From: an uncultured Acetatifactor sp.
Lineage (GTDB): Bacteria > Bacillota > Clostridia > Lachnospirales > Lachnospiraceae
DNA: 64,000 nt
Assembly: GCA_910584375.1 (NCBI GenBank)
Contig: CAJUAH010000024.1
Coordinates: forward strand, 3,542-67,541
Direction of reading: 5' to 3'
Shown here: piece by piece, positions 50,870-59,943 of the stretch
Position numbering within the stretch: position 1 is the first letter of the stretch
How the letters are laid out: the number at the start of each line of letters is the position of its first letter
Program-made: the position numbers and the translations under genes
The notes under the pieces: generated by a model
Database searches by the model: none
The model's input: only the letters and a program-made list of their open reading frames with translations
What the model was told of the DNA's origin: nothing

Positions 50870-51811
50870 ATGTGGATCGTTGGAGGAATCGCCGCTGTAT
50901 TGGGAACGCTGGCTGTGTTTTACGCGTTTCGCTATAAAATGTTGCGGGACTGTGTGAGACAGGCGGCTTTGGATATGGCGGAGATCATGGAAGATCCCCA
51001 GGAGAACCGCGTACTGCGGGTAGCAGCCCCCTCCAGGGAGGCGGAGCGGTTGTTTGCGCAGGTCAACCGTTATATACAGTATCATCAGCGGCAGCGGGTT
51101 GCCTGGCAGCGTCAGGAGAGGCAGTTACAGGAACAGATCGAGAATATCAGCCATGACCTGCGGACGCCGCTGACGGCCATTCTGGGCTATCTGGAGCTGG
51201 TGGACGGCAGCAGGCTGTCGGAGGAAGACAGGGAGGCTCTGGCGGTGGTGGAGAGAAGGAGTCGCTATCTGCAGGGACTGATAAGCGATTTTTATGATCT
51301 GTCCAGACTGGAGTGTTCCCATGTGCAACTGGAGCGCAAACCGGTGGAGATTACCCGCATGATCCGGGAGACGGTACTGTCCCATTCTCTGGAGTTTGAG
51401 GAACGTGAGCTGGCAGTGGAACTGGAGCTGCCGGAGTCAGGGGTGACGGTTGCCGGGGACAGGGAGGCTTTGGAGCGTATACTGCATAATCTGATACAGA
51501 ATGCGCTACGGTATGCCCGCAGTTATTTTCGCATTTGCCTTCACCGGGAAAAGGCCCAGGGGACAGATGTAGCAGACAGCGCACAACATAGGATATGTCT
51601 GGACTTCTATAATGATACGGACGGGCTGTGTCAGGAGGATATTCCGCTTTTGTTTGACCGCTTTTACACTGCGGATCGCGCCCGCCCCGGCGGCGGCACC
51701 GGACTGGGGCTGACTGTCTGCGGTCTGCTGGCAAGGGCCATGGGCGGAACCGCAGAGGCGGAGCTGTCGCGGCAGGGTGAGCTGCGACTGACATTTATAT
51801 TTGACAGTTGA
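50870..51811 (+). CDS. Sensor histidine kinase of the ABC module
   Basis: The 313-residue kinase has one short N-terminal membrane segment (IVGGIAAVLGTLAVFYAF), almost no extracytoplasmic part, a HisKA domain with His in ISHDLRTPL, and an HATPase_c domain with NLIQNALRYA and GGTGLGLTV. Kinases with so little outside sequence often sense through their partner ABC transporter, which fits the gene order response regulator, ATPase, permease, kinase. The ATG at 50870 follows AAAGGG. Confidence 0.88.
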   Translation: MWIVGGIAAVLGTLAVFYAFRYKMLRDCVRQAALDMAEIMEDPQENRVLRVAAPSREAERLFAQVNRYIQYHQRQRVAWQRQERQLQEQIENISHDLRTPLTAILGYLELVDGSRLSEEDREALAVVERRSRYLQGLISDFYDLSRLECSHVQLERKPVEITRMIRETVLSHSLEFEERELAVELELPESGVTVAGDREALERILHNLIQNALRYARSYFRICLHREKAQGTDVADSAQHRICLDFYNDTDGLCQEDIPLLFDRFYTADRARPGGGTGLGLTVCGLLARAMGGTAEAELSRQGELRLTFIFDS

Positions 51812-51816
51812 CCGTA

Positions 51817-51852
51817 AAAACAGTTGTTTGTGACGAACAACTGTTCTTTTTT
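51817..51852 (+). terminator. Rho-independent terminator
   Basis: A perfect 10-base stem (aacagttgtt at 51819-51828, complement at 51836-51845) with a T-run ends the transporter operon. Confidence 0.88.
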
Positions 51853-51969
51853 GGCCCTCCATACAGAATTAACCGATTTTATCTCGAAATTAGCATATAA
51901 AATTTAGAAAAATATGTTACAATAAATAAAATACTTTTCGTTTAACGCTGATGAGAAAAGAGAAGGAAG

Positions 51970-52674
51970 ATGCCTATGAAAATAGCAGTATGTGACGACT
52001 GTCAGGAGGACGCTGTGCATATTAAGTCTTTTCTTGTGGAACAGGACGCCCGGATTTATTTTGATGCGGGGCAACTGTTGACCGATGTGGAAGACCACGC
52101 TATGCATTTTGATCTCTATCTGTTGGATATCTATATGGATAATTCCATTAGCGGCATTGAGCTGGCCGGACATATCCGCGCCCACGACAGTGACGCCGTG
52201 ATCTGCTTTATCTCTTCCAGCGACGCGTTTTACCGGGAGGCGTATGATTTATACGCGGTGCAGTATCTGCTCAAGCCGGTGCGCGAGGAAGACATGGCGC
52301 TGCTGCTGGAGCGGGTGGCGCAGAGGGCGGCCCGGGAGAAGGAGCAACGTCTGGGCTATAAATGGCGCGGCCAGACAGGATTTATCTCTTACAGCAAGAT
52401 CCTGTTTATTGACAGCAGAGAGCATACGCTTTTTATCCACTGTGAGGATGGAACGGTGCAGGAGTGCAAGGGCAAGCTGGACGATCTGGAGATTCAGGTG
52501 GGCGGCCAGATCTTTTTGCGCTGTCATCAGAGTTTTATCGTTAATATGTATCATGTGGATAAACTGGACGGAAACGAGCTGTTGCTGGCAGGACACAATA
52601 TTCCCGTATCCAGACGTTACTTCGCCGGAGTAAAGAATCGCTATCGGGAGATTTTGTTTGAGGAAGTGGATTGA
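51970..52674 (+). CDS. LytTR-family response regulator
   Basis: The 234-residue regulator has a receiver domain (IAVCDDCQED, phospho-acceptor Asp in YLLDIYMDN, Lys in LLKPV) and a LytTR DNA-binding domain (ILFIDSREHTLFIHC, FLRCHQSFIVNM, IPVSRRYF). That is the AgrA/VirR layout. No matching sensor kinase is adjacent. It overlaps the sortase gene by one base, so the two are translationally coupled. The first possible ATG is 51970; the one two codons later is equally possible. Confidence 0.9.
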   Translation: MPMKIAVCDDCQEDAVHIKSFLVEQDARIYFDAGQLLTDVEDHAMHFDLYLLDIYMDNSISGIELAGHIRAHDSDAVICFISSSDAFYREAYDLYAVQYLLKPVREEDMALLLERVAQRAAREKEQRLGYKWRGQTGFISYSKILFIDSREHTLFIHCEDGTVQECKGKLDDLEIQVGGQIFLRCHQSFIVNMYHVDKLDGNELLLAGHNIPVSRRYFAGVKNRYREILFEEVD

Positions 52675-53540
52675 TGCATTCTATGGACCGCAGAGCAAAA
52701 ATGAGGATTGTGAGAGGGATACTGCTGGCGGTGACGGCGGTATGTCTGTTTTTTCTGGCACAGGCGGCCCTCTCCTCCCATCGGCAGCGGCAGCAGCAGC
52801 GGATCTTGCAGGAGATGAGGGAAAACGCCATGAAAGCCGTGGAGTCCCGGGAACCTTTGGAGCCGCAGGAGACGGTTCCGTCCGCCGTGCCGGAGGAAAC
52901 GCCTTCTCCCACCGCCGTGCCGGAGGAAACGCCTTCTCCCACCGCCACGCCGGAGCCTGTCATGCTGGAGAAGTACGCCGACCTGTACCGGGAAAACAGC
53001 GACCTGGTGGGGTGGCTCTCCATAGAGGGTATGGTCATAGATTACCCGGTTATGCAGTGCGAAGACGACGAATATTATCTGCATCACGACTTTTATGGGC
53101 AGGACAGCAAATACGGCTGCCTGTATGTCAGAAACAGGGCCGATGTGAACACGCCGGGCACAAACTTCATTATATACGGGCACAATATGAAGGACGGTTC
53201 CATGTTCGGAGATCTGGATCTGTACCGGAGGGAGAGCTTTTTTCAGGAGCATCCGGTAATCTGCTTTGATACGCTCTACGAGGAGAGAACCTATGAGATT
53301 CTGGCGGTGTTTCGTTCCCAGGTATACAATTCGGACGACGACGTTTTTCGGTACTATCAGTTTTACGAGGCGCAGACCCAGGAAGAGTTTGACGATTTTT
53401 ATGAGAATATCAAGGAATTGTCCTTGTATGACACCGGTGTCACAGCAGAGTTTGGGGACAGTTTCCTGACGCTTTCCACCTGCGCCTACCATGTGGAGGA
53501 CGGGCGATTTGCCATAGTGGCGAAAAAACTTCCTCATTAG
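52674..53540 (+). CDS. Class B sortase, second copy
   Basis: The 288-residue enzyme has an N-terminal anchor (IVRGILLAVTAVCLFFLAQA), a Pro/Glu/Thr spacer containing a perfect 10-residue repeat (VPEETPSPTA), and a sortase domain. The catalytic His is in IIYGHNM, the Cys in LSTCAYH and the Arg in DGRFAIVAK. It closely resembles the sortase at 18049 along its whole domain. No substrate gene is adjacent; the VPKTG protein at 17045 is the only one in the window. It is coupled to the LytTR regulator. Its stop overlaps the vanT stop from the other strand. Confidence 0.88.
   Translation: MHSMDRRAKMRIVRGILLAVTAVCLFFLAQAALSSHRQRQQQRILQEMRENAMKAVESREPLEPQETVPSAVPEETPSPTAVPEETPSPTATPEPVMLEKYADLYRENSDLVGWLSIEGMVIDYPVMQCEDDEYYLHHDFYGQDSKYGCLYVRNRADVNTPGTNFIIYGHNMKDGSMFGDLDLYRRESFFQEHPVICFDTLYEERTYEILAVFRSQVYNSDDDVFRYYQFYEAQTQEEFDDFYENIKELSLYDTGVTAEFGDSFLTLSTCAYHVEDGRFAIVAKKLPH
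52882..52941 (+). repeat. 30-base perfect direct repeat in the sortase spacer
   Basis: Two identical adjacent 30-base copies start at 52882 and 52912 and encode the repeated decapeptide of the sortase stalk. Identity at every base suggests a recent duplication. Confidence 0.9.
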
Positions 53541-55789
53541 AGTACAGAATATCCCTGCCGACACACAGAGCCGGGCCGCTCCAGCCGGGGGCCCAGACTG
53601 CTTAACAATTCATTGGTGATGACGCCGCATGTGTCGGCCAGGTCGGCTGCAGAGAGGTGTTCTTTGCCGTCCTTTCCGATCAAAGTGGCAATGTCGCCGG
53701 GGCGGACCGTTGGCAGATCGCTCACGTCCGCCAGCAGCTGATCCATACAGACTCGTCCTACGATGGGAGCGCGCTGCCCACGGAGCAGCAGCGCTCCTTT
53801 TCCATGGGAAATGCTGCGTGGCACGCCGTCAGCATAGCCGATGGTGACGGTGGCTATAACCGTGGGGCGCGAGGCGGTATAGGCCATATCGTATCCGGCG
53901 GACTCTCCGGGAGCAAGACGGTGAACCGAGGCTACCCGGGCGCGCAGGGAGAGTACAGGACGCAGCCAGTCTTCAAAGGCATGAGTGTCGGCGGCATTAC
54001 TCAGCAGGCCGTACAGGGCAATGCCGGGTCGGGCGCAATCCACATCTGCCAGGGGGTAGCGCAGTATGCCGTAGCTGGCCTGGAGGTGGAGTTTTGTGTA
54101 GGAGGGCAGGTCTTTTCCCAGATATTCCTTTACTTTATAGAAGGCATCGATCTGTTTTTCCGTAAAGTTTCTGGAGACGTCATCGTTTCCGCCGGATGCC
54201 GCCAGATGGGTGTACATACCTGTGATCCGCAGACCCGGCAGGGAAAATGCCTCTCGGATCCGTGACATGTTTTCCGCAGGTTCTCCAAGACGGTGCATGC
54301 CGGTATCCACGGCAATGTGTATGGGAAGAGGGGAAAGCTCCTGCCTGGAAACGGAGCAGGCGTAAGCGCTTAATGCCAGAGCGTGGGCATGGTCCACTGC
54401 GGTCTGGGTCAGAGTATATTTATCCAGCAGAGAAAACTGTTCGGGGTGAGTATAGCCCAGCACCAGAATTTCCCCCGTGATATTTTGTGCGCGCAGTTCT
54501 ATACCTTCACTGACACAGGCTACGCAAAAAGCCCGGATCCCCAGGGCGTTCAATTCCCGGGCTATCGGTCCGGCCCCGTGTCCGTATGCGTTTGCTTTGA
54601 CCACGGGCATCAGGGCGCAGCGGCGAGGGAGCAGGGACTGCAGATACTTTACGTTGTGCCGCAGGGCGTCCAGGTCAAGCTCGATCCAGGCTCGGGCGCA
54701 GGGGACGGTTCCCGATGAATCCGTTTCGGAAGGTTCCAGGCGCGCCTTTGTCCTGCTGCCGGGAAGGGCAGTGAGCAGCCATGCTGCCGCAAGGGACAGC
54801 AGACATACTGCAAGATAATGGATCAGGCTCTGGTCTGTCAGAGACTGCAGCCCAGGCAGGCGGGAACAGATGCGTACAGCCACAATGACTGCCGGATGAA
54901 GAATATAAACCGCTGTGGATATCCGACGTAGCCTGAGACTGGGCGGACAGCCCTCGGGTTTCCACCGGTCTGTGGACAGCAGCAGGCCATAGAGGCAGTA
55001 CATTACCGGTATCAGCAGCAGATACATGCTGTCGTGGCGCAGAGAATGCAGATAACGCAGCAGGAAAGCCTCTCCGGACATTCCGGCCAGGCACAGTGCC
55101 AGACCGGCTCCCAGAACAGGAACGCCGGGCAGGGCCTTTTCGGAGGGCTGTTTACATTGTTTGCCCATATAGGCTCCCATCAGCAAAAACAGCGGAGCCA
55201 GAAACAATCCGTTGCGGGTGTGGGACCAGACGCGAAACCCCAGATCGCACAATTCCCGCAGAGGCGGAAGATAAGCGGTCAGCCCATAATAGCTGTCCCC
55301 GCACAACCCAAACAGATACAGTACCCCGCAGACAAATGCCAGGGCGCGCACGCCAAGGCGGCGGCTGAGCAGCCACAGCAGCGACATTCCCAGCATACAG
55401 GCGGGAAAATACCACAGATGGTAGAAGGCGCCGTCCCAAACCAGCAGCCGCAGGAGCTGCCCGGGATTTAAGTCTTTGTAATGTCCCGCGTAGATTCCCA
55501 GAGGCAGGTAGAGCGCAATGCAGACCAGATACAGCCCGCCCGTCCGGGTGAGATAGCGCCGGAGCTTTCGCCCGGCTCCCGGCCCCGGTTCCAGAATGCG
55601 GGGCAATACGAACTGTCCTGTTACCATCAGGAAAAAGGGTACGGCCACTCTCGCAAAGACTCGGGTGAGCAGGAAATCCGCCTCCGGTGATATGCAGGTA
55701 AGGGGCGAGGTATGGATGGCGACTACCAGCAGGGCCGCCGCCAGGCGGAAACGGTCCAGTCCGCCGAAACAGGTTTTTTCATTCATCAT
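53537..55789 (-). CDS. vanT: VanT-type membrane serine/alanine racemase
   Basis: The 750-residue fusion has an N-terminal acyltransferase-like membrane domain of about ten segments (LDRFRLAAALLVVAIHTSP at its start) and a C-terminal alanine racemase domain. That domain has the PLP Lys in VVKANAYGHG, the catalytic Tyr in a GYDMAYTASRP/GYADGVPR region, and GRVCMDQ. This layout is specific to VanT of D-Ala-D-Ser glycopeptide-resistance clusters, where it takes up L-Ser and makes D-Ser. ATG 55789 overlaps the vanXY stop (ATGA) and follows AGAGGAG. It is the last gene of the van operon. Confidence 0.93.
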   Translation of the reverse strand: MMNEKTCFGGLDRFRLAAALLVVAIHTSPLTCISPEADFLLTRVFARVAVPFFLMVTGQFVLPRILEPGPGAGRKLRRYLTRTGGLYLVCIALYLPLGIYAGHYKDLNPGQLLRLLVWDGAFYHLWYFPACMLGMSLLWLLSRRLGVRALAFVCGVLYLFGLCGDSYYGLTAYLPPLRELCDLGFRVWSHTRNGLFLAPLFLLMGAYMGKQCKQPSEKALPGVPVLGAGLALCLAGMSGEAFLLRYLHSLRHDSMYLLLIPVMYCLYGLLLSTDRWKPEGCPPSLRLRRISTAVYILHPAVIVAVRICSRLPGLQSLTDQSLIHYLAVCLLSLAAAWLLTALPGSRTKARLEPSETDSSGTVPCARAWIELDLDALRHNVKYLQSLLPRRCALMPVVKANAYGHGAGPIARELNALGIRAFCVACVSEGIELRAQNITGEILVLGYTHPEQFSLLDKYTLTQTAVDHAHALALSAYACSVSRQELSPLPIHIAVDTGMHRLGEPAENMSRIREAFSLPGLRITGMYTHLAASGGNDDVSRNFTEKQIDAFYKVKEYLGKDLPSYTKLHLQASYGILRYPLADVDCARPGIALYGLLSNAADTHAFEDWLRPVLSLRARVASVHRLAPGESAGYDMAYTASRPTVIATVTIGYADGVPRSISHGKGALLLRGQRAPIVGRVCMDQLLADVSDLPTVRPGDIATLIGKDGKEHLSAADLADTCGVITNELLSSLGPRLERPGSVCRQGYSVL

Positions 55790-56625
55790 TGTCTCCTCTG
55801 CTCTGCGCCAAGCCATTGTGTCAGCACAAAGCCGTCTACATTGTTACCCGAAATACAGTAAGGCGCAGTCTCATTGACCCAGACGGCAGTCTGCCCCCGA
55901 TCCGCCGGGACATAGGATACGCAGACAGCCCGCCCGTCCACACGGATGCAGCAGGGGTGAACCGGAGAGTCAAACTGCCGGATATAGTCAGTATATTCTT
56001 CCAACGTCATGCCCTGCTCCGTCATAATCCGTGCGTGGGGAACTCCCACATACCGGAAATGCCAGGGCTCGTGCCCGATGCCGGTGATGTTTTCTTTTCC
56101 CGCAGGGTAGCGCAGGACAAAGCCATAATCGGCGGCGCGTTCTCTGAACTGTCCGCAGACGCCGGTGTCGGGAAATTCCGGGCAGATAAAGTCGATATGT
56201 TCCCGGCGCAGCCCCAGATCGATGGCCAGTCCGGTCTGATGCTCACTGTGGCCGGGGAGGGCCACATAAGTGCGGGTATATTCCGACCCGTTATCCCGCA
56301 TACTCTCATCCCATATGGACTGCTGTTCCCCGCGGGATCGCCAGCCGCTGACAGGGGCGATGACATCCCAGCCGTCTATTTCATCCATCAACTGTTCCAG
56401 CCGGGCGCCGGCCTGCCGCTCCAGCAGTACGTCTTCCGGATGCCCCGTAAGCGCGTCGGCATTGGCCTGTCGTTTCAGCGTCTCATCATTCAGCCCTTCC
56501 GGTCGGCCGGTGTTGCCGATGACAGCCAGCCCTTTGGGGACGTCCCAGGCGATTTTGTACTTTTCATTTACCAGGATCAATATGCCCCTGTGCAGGTCTT
56601 CCCGGTCTAATACGATCTTTTTCAC
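55786..56625 (-). CDS. vanXY: VanXY-type D,D-dipeptidase/D,D-carboxypeptidase
   Basis: The 279-residue metallopeptidase of family M15B removes D-Ala-ended precursors so that D-Ser-ended ones prevail. Zinc and catalytic residues are in GHSEHQTGLAIDLG (SxHxxGxAxD) and EPWHFRYVG. There is no signal peptide or membrane segment, as expected of cytoplasmic VanXY and unlike VanY. The opening LHRGILILVNEKY is like VanXY of the G type, though the protein is somewhat longer than the 254-residue enterococcal form. It lies 50 bases after vanG. Confidence 0.9.
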   Translation of the reverse strand: MKKIVLDREDLHRGILILVNEKYKIAWDVPKGLAVIGNTGRPEGLNDETLKRQANADALTGHPEDVLLERQAGARLEQLMDEIDGWDVIAPVSGWRSRGEQQSIWDESMRDNGSEYTRTYVALPGHSEHQTGLAIDLGLRREHIDFICPEFPDTGVCGQFRERAADYGFVLRYPAGKENITGIGHEPWHFRYVGVPHARIMTEQGMTLEEYTDYIRQFDSPVHPCCIRVDGRAVCVSYVPADRGQTAVWVNETAPYCISGNNVDGFVLTQWLGAEQRRQ

Positions 56626-56675
56626 AGTTGTTCCTCCCCTTTATTACAAGAATAAGTTTCGTTCTCCACACTTTG

Positions 56676-57716
56676 CTACAAGTCTTCCAGGATCCGGTCC
56701 AACACTTCCGGAAAACTTATTCCGGCGGCCTTCATCATACCGGGATAGCGGCTGTGCTCTGTAAATCCGGGAATGGTATTGACCTCGTTGAACACGATCT
56801 CTCCCTCCGGTGTGAGAAACATATCCACTCTGGCAAAACCGCAGCATCCCAGCGTTTTATAGATCCTGACGGCGGCCCGTTTGATCTCCTGCGCTTTCTC
56901 TGCGGAGATACGGGCAGGCACATGGATCGAGGAAGTCTTGAGAGTATACTTTTCGGTGTAGTCAAAAAATCCTCCGGACAATTGAATTTCGTCCACTTCT
57001 CCGGTGATGGGCTCCCGGCTGCCCAGCACGGCGCAGCCCACCTCAAATCCGGGTATGTTTTCCTCCAGAATCACCTGGCTGTCATAGGAGAAGGCCAGCT
57101 CTACGGCGGGCTCCAATTCTCCGTAAGTACCGACCCGGGTCACTCCGTAGGAGGAACCGGCCCGCACCGGTTTCACATACAGGGGAAAACCCGCCTTGGA
57201 GGCAAAGGCGCGTGCCTCTTCCAGATCCGCTGTATCCAGCGCCAGGGATTTTGGGGTGCGTATCCCCGCCAGGGAGACCAGCCGGTGGGCCCGGTCCTTA
57301 TCCATACAGAGAGCCGAGGACAGGGTACCGCAGCCCGCCAGCGGGATTCCGGCCAGCTCGACCAGTCCCTGGAGGGTGCCGTCCTCGCCGTTCTTGCCGT
57401 GGAGCACGGGAAAGGCGATATCCACGGAGAGCCGCCTTACGCCCTCCGGGTCAAAGGTCAACAGCTCATGGACGTCCCGGCGGGGGGACAGGGCGGCAGG
57501 AGTGCAGCATGCCATATCCTCCAGCCAGCGGTCCGCCCCGATCTGCTCTATCTCGCCTGTATAATGATACCATTCCCCCTGCCGGGTGATTCCCACCGGA
57601 ATGGGCGTATACCGCTCCCGGTTCAGATTGCGAATCACCGCTGTGGCGGAGGCCAGGGAAACTTCATGCTCGGAGGAACATCCCCCGAAAAAAATAACTA
57701 CATTTTTTTTATTCAT
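56676..57716 (-). CDS. vanG: D-alanine-D-serine ligase, VanG type
   Basis: The 346-residue ATP-grasp ligase has FFGGCSSEHEVS, FPVLHGKNGEDGTLQG, YVKPVRAGSSYGV, and FNEVNTIPGFTEHSRYPGMM. The residues FFDYTEKYTL contain the EKY signature of D-Ala-D-Ser ligases (VanC, VanE, VanG), not the pattern of VanA/B-type D-Ala-D-Lac ligases. With vanXY and vanT downstream, a housekeeping Ddl is very unlikely. AAAGGA precedes the ATG at 57716. It follows vanW by 21 bases. Confidence 0.93.
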   Translation of the reverse strand: MNKKNVVIFFGGCSSEHEVSLASATAVIRNLNRERYTPIPVGITRQGEWYHYTGEIEQIGADRWLEDMACCTPAALSPRRDVHELLTFDPEGVRRLSVDIAFPVLHGKNGEDGTLQGLVELAGIPLAGCGTLSSALCMDKDRAHRLVSLAGIRTPKSLALDTADLEEARAFASKAGFPLYVKPVRAGSSYGVTRVGTYGELEPAVELAFSYDSQVILEENIPGFEVGCAVLGSREPITGEVDEIQLSGGFFDYTEKYTLKTSSIHVPARISAEKAQEIKRAAVRIYKTLGCCGFARVDMFLTPEGEIVFNEVNTIPGFTEHSRYPGMMKAAGISFPEVLDRILEDL

Positions 57717-57737
57717 GCGACTTAGTCCTTTCTGTTC

Positions 57738-58628
57738 TTATTTGACAGGTACATCTTTGATGGACGTATCATTGACGGGCGTATCTTCAATGGACGTATC
57801 TTCAACGGGCGTATCCTCAATGGGCGTGCCCTCCGGCAGAGGATAGCCTATGCGGCAGACATTGCGGTACAGGATGCGCTCTTTCTGCACCTGCCCGCTT
57901 TCTCGTTCTGTCAGCGTCTGTATCACATCCACCTCCTCCCAGACAGCACCCTGTCTGCGGCGGTAGCTCACCGGGCCGTTGCGCACGCAGTAGAGCAGGG
58001 GATCCTGTCTGTCCGCGTACAGATGCCCATAGATATTCTCCCGGTCAAAAGCGATGTGGACCTGGAAGGTACAGTCTGTGTCGTTGCGCACCTTCAGATC
58101 CTTCCAGCCCTCCGCCAGCGTGGCGTCCACCCCCATGGGGGCGTCGCTGGGGGGCTCGGGAAAATCCTTGCTGCTGTGTCCGTGGCGTTCTGTAACGGTC
58201 AGCGGAGAGTGCAGGAACACCCAGAACAACAAGTTGCTGAGCTGACACATGCCGCCGCCGGGGGCGGTGGTGAGACAGCCGCCGATCACGGTCAGGCCGT
58301 CCCGGTAAGGTTCCCTGCGGTCCGCGTGACGCGTGGCCAGGCTGAAAGAAAAGGTCTCCCCGGGCCGGATCAGCATACCGTCAAAGGCCGCTGCCGCCAG
58401 TTTCAGATTGTGTACTTTATTTTCCTGATAGATCATGTCAAATCCCGTGTCCCGGTTGTACATGGGGCAGCCGGAAGAAAATACCTCCACGGGCAACAGT
58501 GTCTCAGATATGGTTCTGCTATAATGGTTGCGGTCCAGTCTCATCCCCAGATAAAAGAAAAACTTTCGCTGCCATTTGCGCAGGGGGATCAGCCATGGAA
58601 AAAGCTGTGTGATCTGTTTTCTGCTCAT
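57738..58628 (-). CDS. vanW: VanW-family protein with C-terminal repeat tail
   Basis: The 296-residue protein has the VanW core (KVHNLKLAAAAFDGMLIRPG, GGGMCQLSNLLF, the conserved cysteine region, and RHGHSSKDFP). Its role in glycopeptide resistance is not established. The last 30 residues are an unusual tail of imperfect five-residue repeats (TPIED, TPVED, TSIED, TPVND, TSIKD) encoded by 15-base units, absent from ordinary VanW as far as I know. I chose ATG 58628 because AAAGAGG lies eight bases before it; ATG 58634 is too close. It is the first gene after the operon promoter. Confidence 0.9.
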   Translation of the reverse strand: MSRKQITQLFPWLIPLRKWQRKFFFYLGMRLDRNHYSRTISETLLPVEVFSSGCPMYNRDTGFDMIYQENKVHNLKLAAAAFDGMLIRPGETFSFSLATRHADRREPYRDGLTVIGGCLTTAPGGGMCQLSNLLFWVFLHSPLTVTERHGHSSKDFPEPPSDAPMGVDATLAEGWKDLKVRNDTDCTFQVHIAFDRENIYGHLYADRQDPLLYCVRNGPVSYRRRQGAVWEEVDVIQTLTERESGQVQKERILYRNVCRIGYPLPEGTPIEDTPVEDTSIEDTPVNDTSIKDVPVK

Positions 58629-58704
58629 TTTCATTACCTCTTTCCCACATATTGCGGACGCCTTCGGGAGGCTGCGCCGGGCGGGGAGTTTCATTTTAGG
58701 AGTC

Positions 58705-58733
58705 ATTATAGCGTCCCTAAGTGACAATTCGGT
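58705..58733 (-). promoter_or_regulatory. Promoter of the vanW-vanG-vanXY-vanT operon
   Basis: On the minus strand a perfect TATAAT (58705-58710) lies 76 bases before vanW. The -35 position 17 bases upstream reads ACCGAA, far from consensus, as expected of a promoter that needs an activator. VanR is the obvious candidate (inference). Confidence 0.65.
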
Positions 58734-58741
58734 TACAGGCG

Positions 58742-58784
58742 AAAAAAAATCCCCCTCTGGTACCGTATTGTATCAGAGAGGGAT
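58742..58784 (-). terminator. Terminator after vanS
   Basis: On the minus strand an 11-base stem with one mismatch (58774-58784 with 58749-58759) is followed by eight T residues. It separates vanRS from the resistance genes. Confidence 0.85.
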
Positions 58785-58839
58785 AAAACAAGTTTTCGCT
58801 ATTCATGAAAAAAATCTTACGATTTTATGATATCGGTTT

Positions 58840-59943
58840 TTATGACATTGGCAGCCACAGGTTGAAGACGATGTTCTCATCGGCGCTTTCCGCCCGTATG
58901 CCGCCTCCGTGCAGTTCCACGATCTCCTTGGAGATAGCCAGCCCCAGCCCGGCTCCGCCCGTGGCGGAACTGCGGGAACTGTCCAGACGGAAAAACTGTT
59001 CAAAGATCCTGCTCAGTTTCTCCGGGGGGATGGTCCTGCCCCGGTTGCTGACGCGCACTTCCACACGGCTGCCGTCCGATCCGCCTGTGGTTTTCATGGA
59101 CAGGGAAACGGCGGTGTCGGGATAACTGTAATTAACGGCATTGCGGATCAGATTATCGAAAACGCGCTGCAGTTTGTCCGGGTCACCGTTGATCTGTACC
59201 TCCGGCTGGATCTCCAACTGCCAGGACAGACCTTTGTCCGCCAATACCGGCAGAAATTCGTAGGTGATCTGCTCCAGCATACGGCTTAAGTTGATCTGTT
59301 CCGTCTCCAGTGTCAGGCTTGTCAGGCTGAAACGGGTGATATCAAAAAACTCGTTGGTCAGTTCTTCCAGCCGCAGAGCTTTGTCCAGGGCGATGCCGGT
59401 GTACCTGGCCCGCAGCTCGGGGGATATCTGGGGCTCGTCGTGCAGCAGACTCAGATAGCCGATCACGCTGGTCAGCGGCGTTTTCAGGTCGTGGGCCAGA
59501 TAGATGATCAGGTCATTTTTGCGCTGCTCGGCCTCCCGGGCCACGGTCTCCGCCGAAAGGCCCTGAAGGCGGAACTGGTTCAGCTGCCCCTCCACCTCCC
59601 GCAGCACGTCGGAGAGCCGTACCGGCTCCTCTCTGGAGGCGATCAGTTTGCCGGAGGCATTGATGATCTCATCCAGATACCGCAGGGGCAGGTTCAGAAA
59701 GCGATAGGTGATGATGGCCCAGCCGACCACGATAATTATGGCCATGAAAAAAAACAGGTACTCTTTGAACACACGCAGAAACTGATACATGGGTTCCCAT
59801 TCATACCAGACGCGCTGCATACAGAGAAACCAGCACAAAAAAACAAAAAAGATCAGTCCGATCACGAACCCGATCAGGGACATAACATAGCGCAGCATGA
59901 TACGCCGGGAGATCCGGCTCCTCTGGAATATCTGATTATTCAA
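58840..59943 (-). CDS. vanS: VanS-type sensor histidine kinase
   Basis: The kinase of about 367 residues has two N-terminal membrane segments (SLIGFVIGLIFFVFLCWFLC and LFFFMAIIIVVGWAIITY) around a short outer loop. A HAMP-like linker follows, then HisKA with His in LAHDLKTPLTSVIGYLS and HATPase_c with NLIRNAVNYS and GGAGLGLAIS. The kinase-receiver pair resembles VanRS of G-type clusters. The frame opens at an ATG at 59976, but GGGGGGTGGG lies before the TTG at 59943, which I prefer. Both starts overlap or adjoin the end of vanR. Confidence 0.88.
   Translation of the reverse strand: MNNQIFQRSRISRRIMLRYVMSLIGFVIGLIFFVFLCWFLCMQRVWYEWEPMYQFLRVFKEYLFFFMAIIIVVGWAIITYRFLNLPLRYLDEIINASGKLIASREEPVRLSDVLREVEGQLNQFRLQGLSAETVAREAEQRKNDLIIYLAHDLKTPLTSVIGYLSLLHDEPQISPELRARYTGIALDKALRLEELTNEFFDITRFSLTSLTLETEQINLSRMLEQITYEFLPVLADKGLSWQLEIQPEVQINGDPDKLQRVFDNLIRNAVNYSYPDTAVSLSMKTTGGSDGSRVEVRVSNRGRTIPPEKLSRIFEQFFRLDSSRSSATGGAGLGLAISKEIVELHGGGIRAESADENIVFNLWLPMS

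Noticed and set aside
56676..57716. Housekeeping D-Ala-D-Ala ligase (ddl)
   Set aside because: The EKY signature and the vanXY and vanT neighbours point to a D-Ala-D-Ser ligase.
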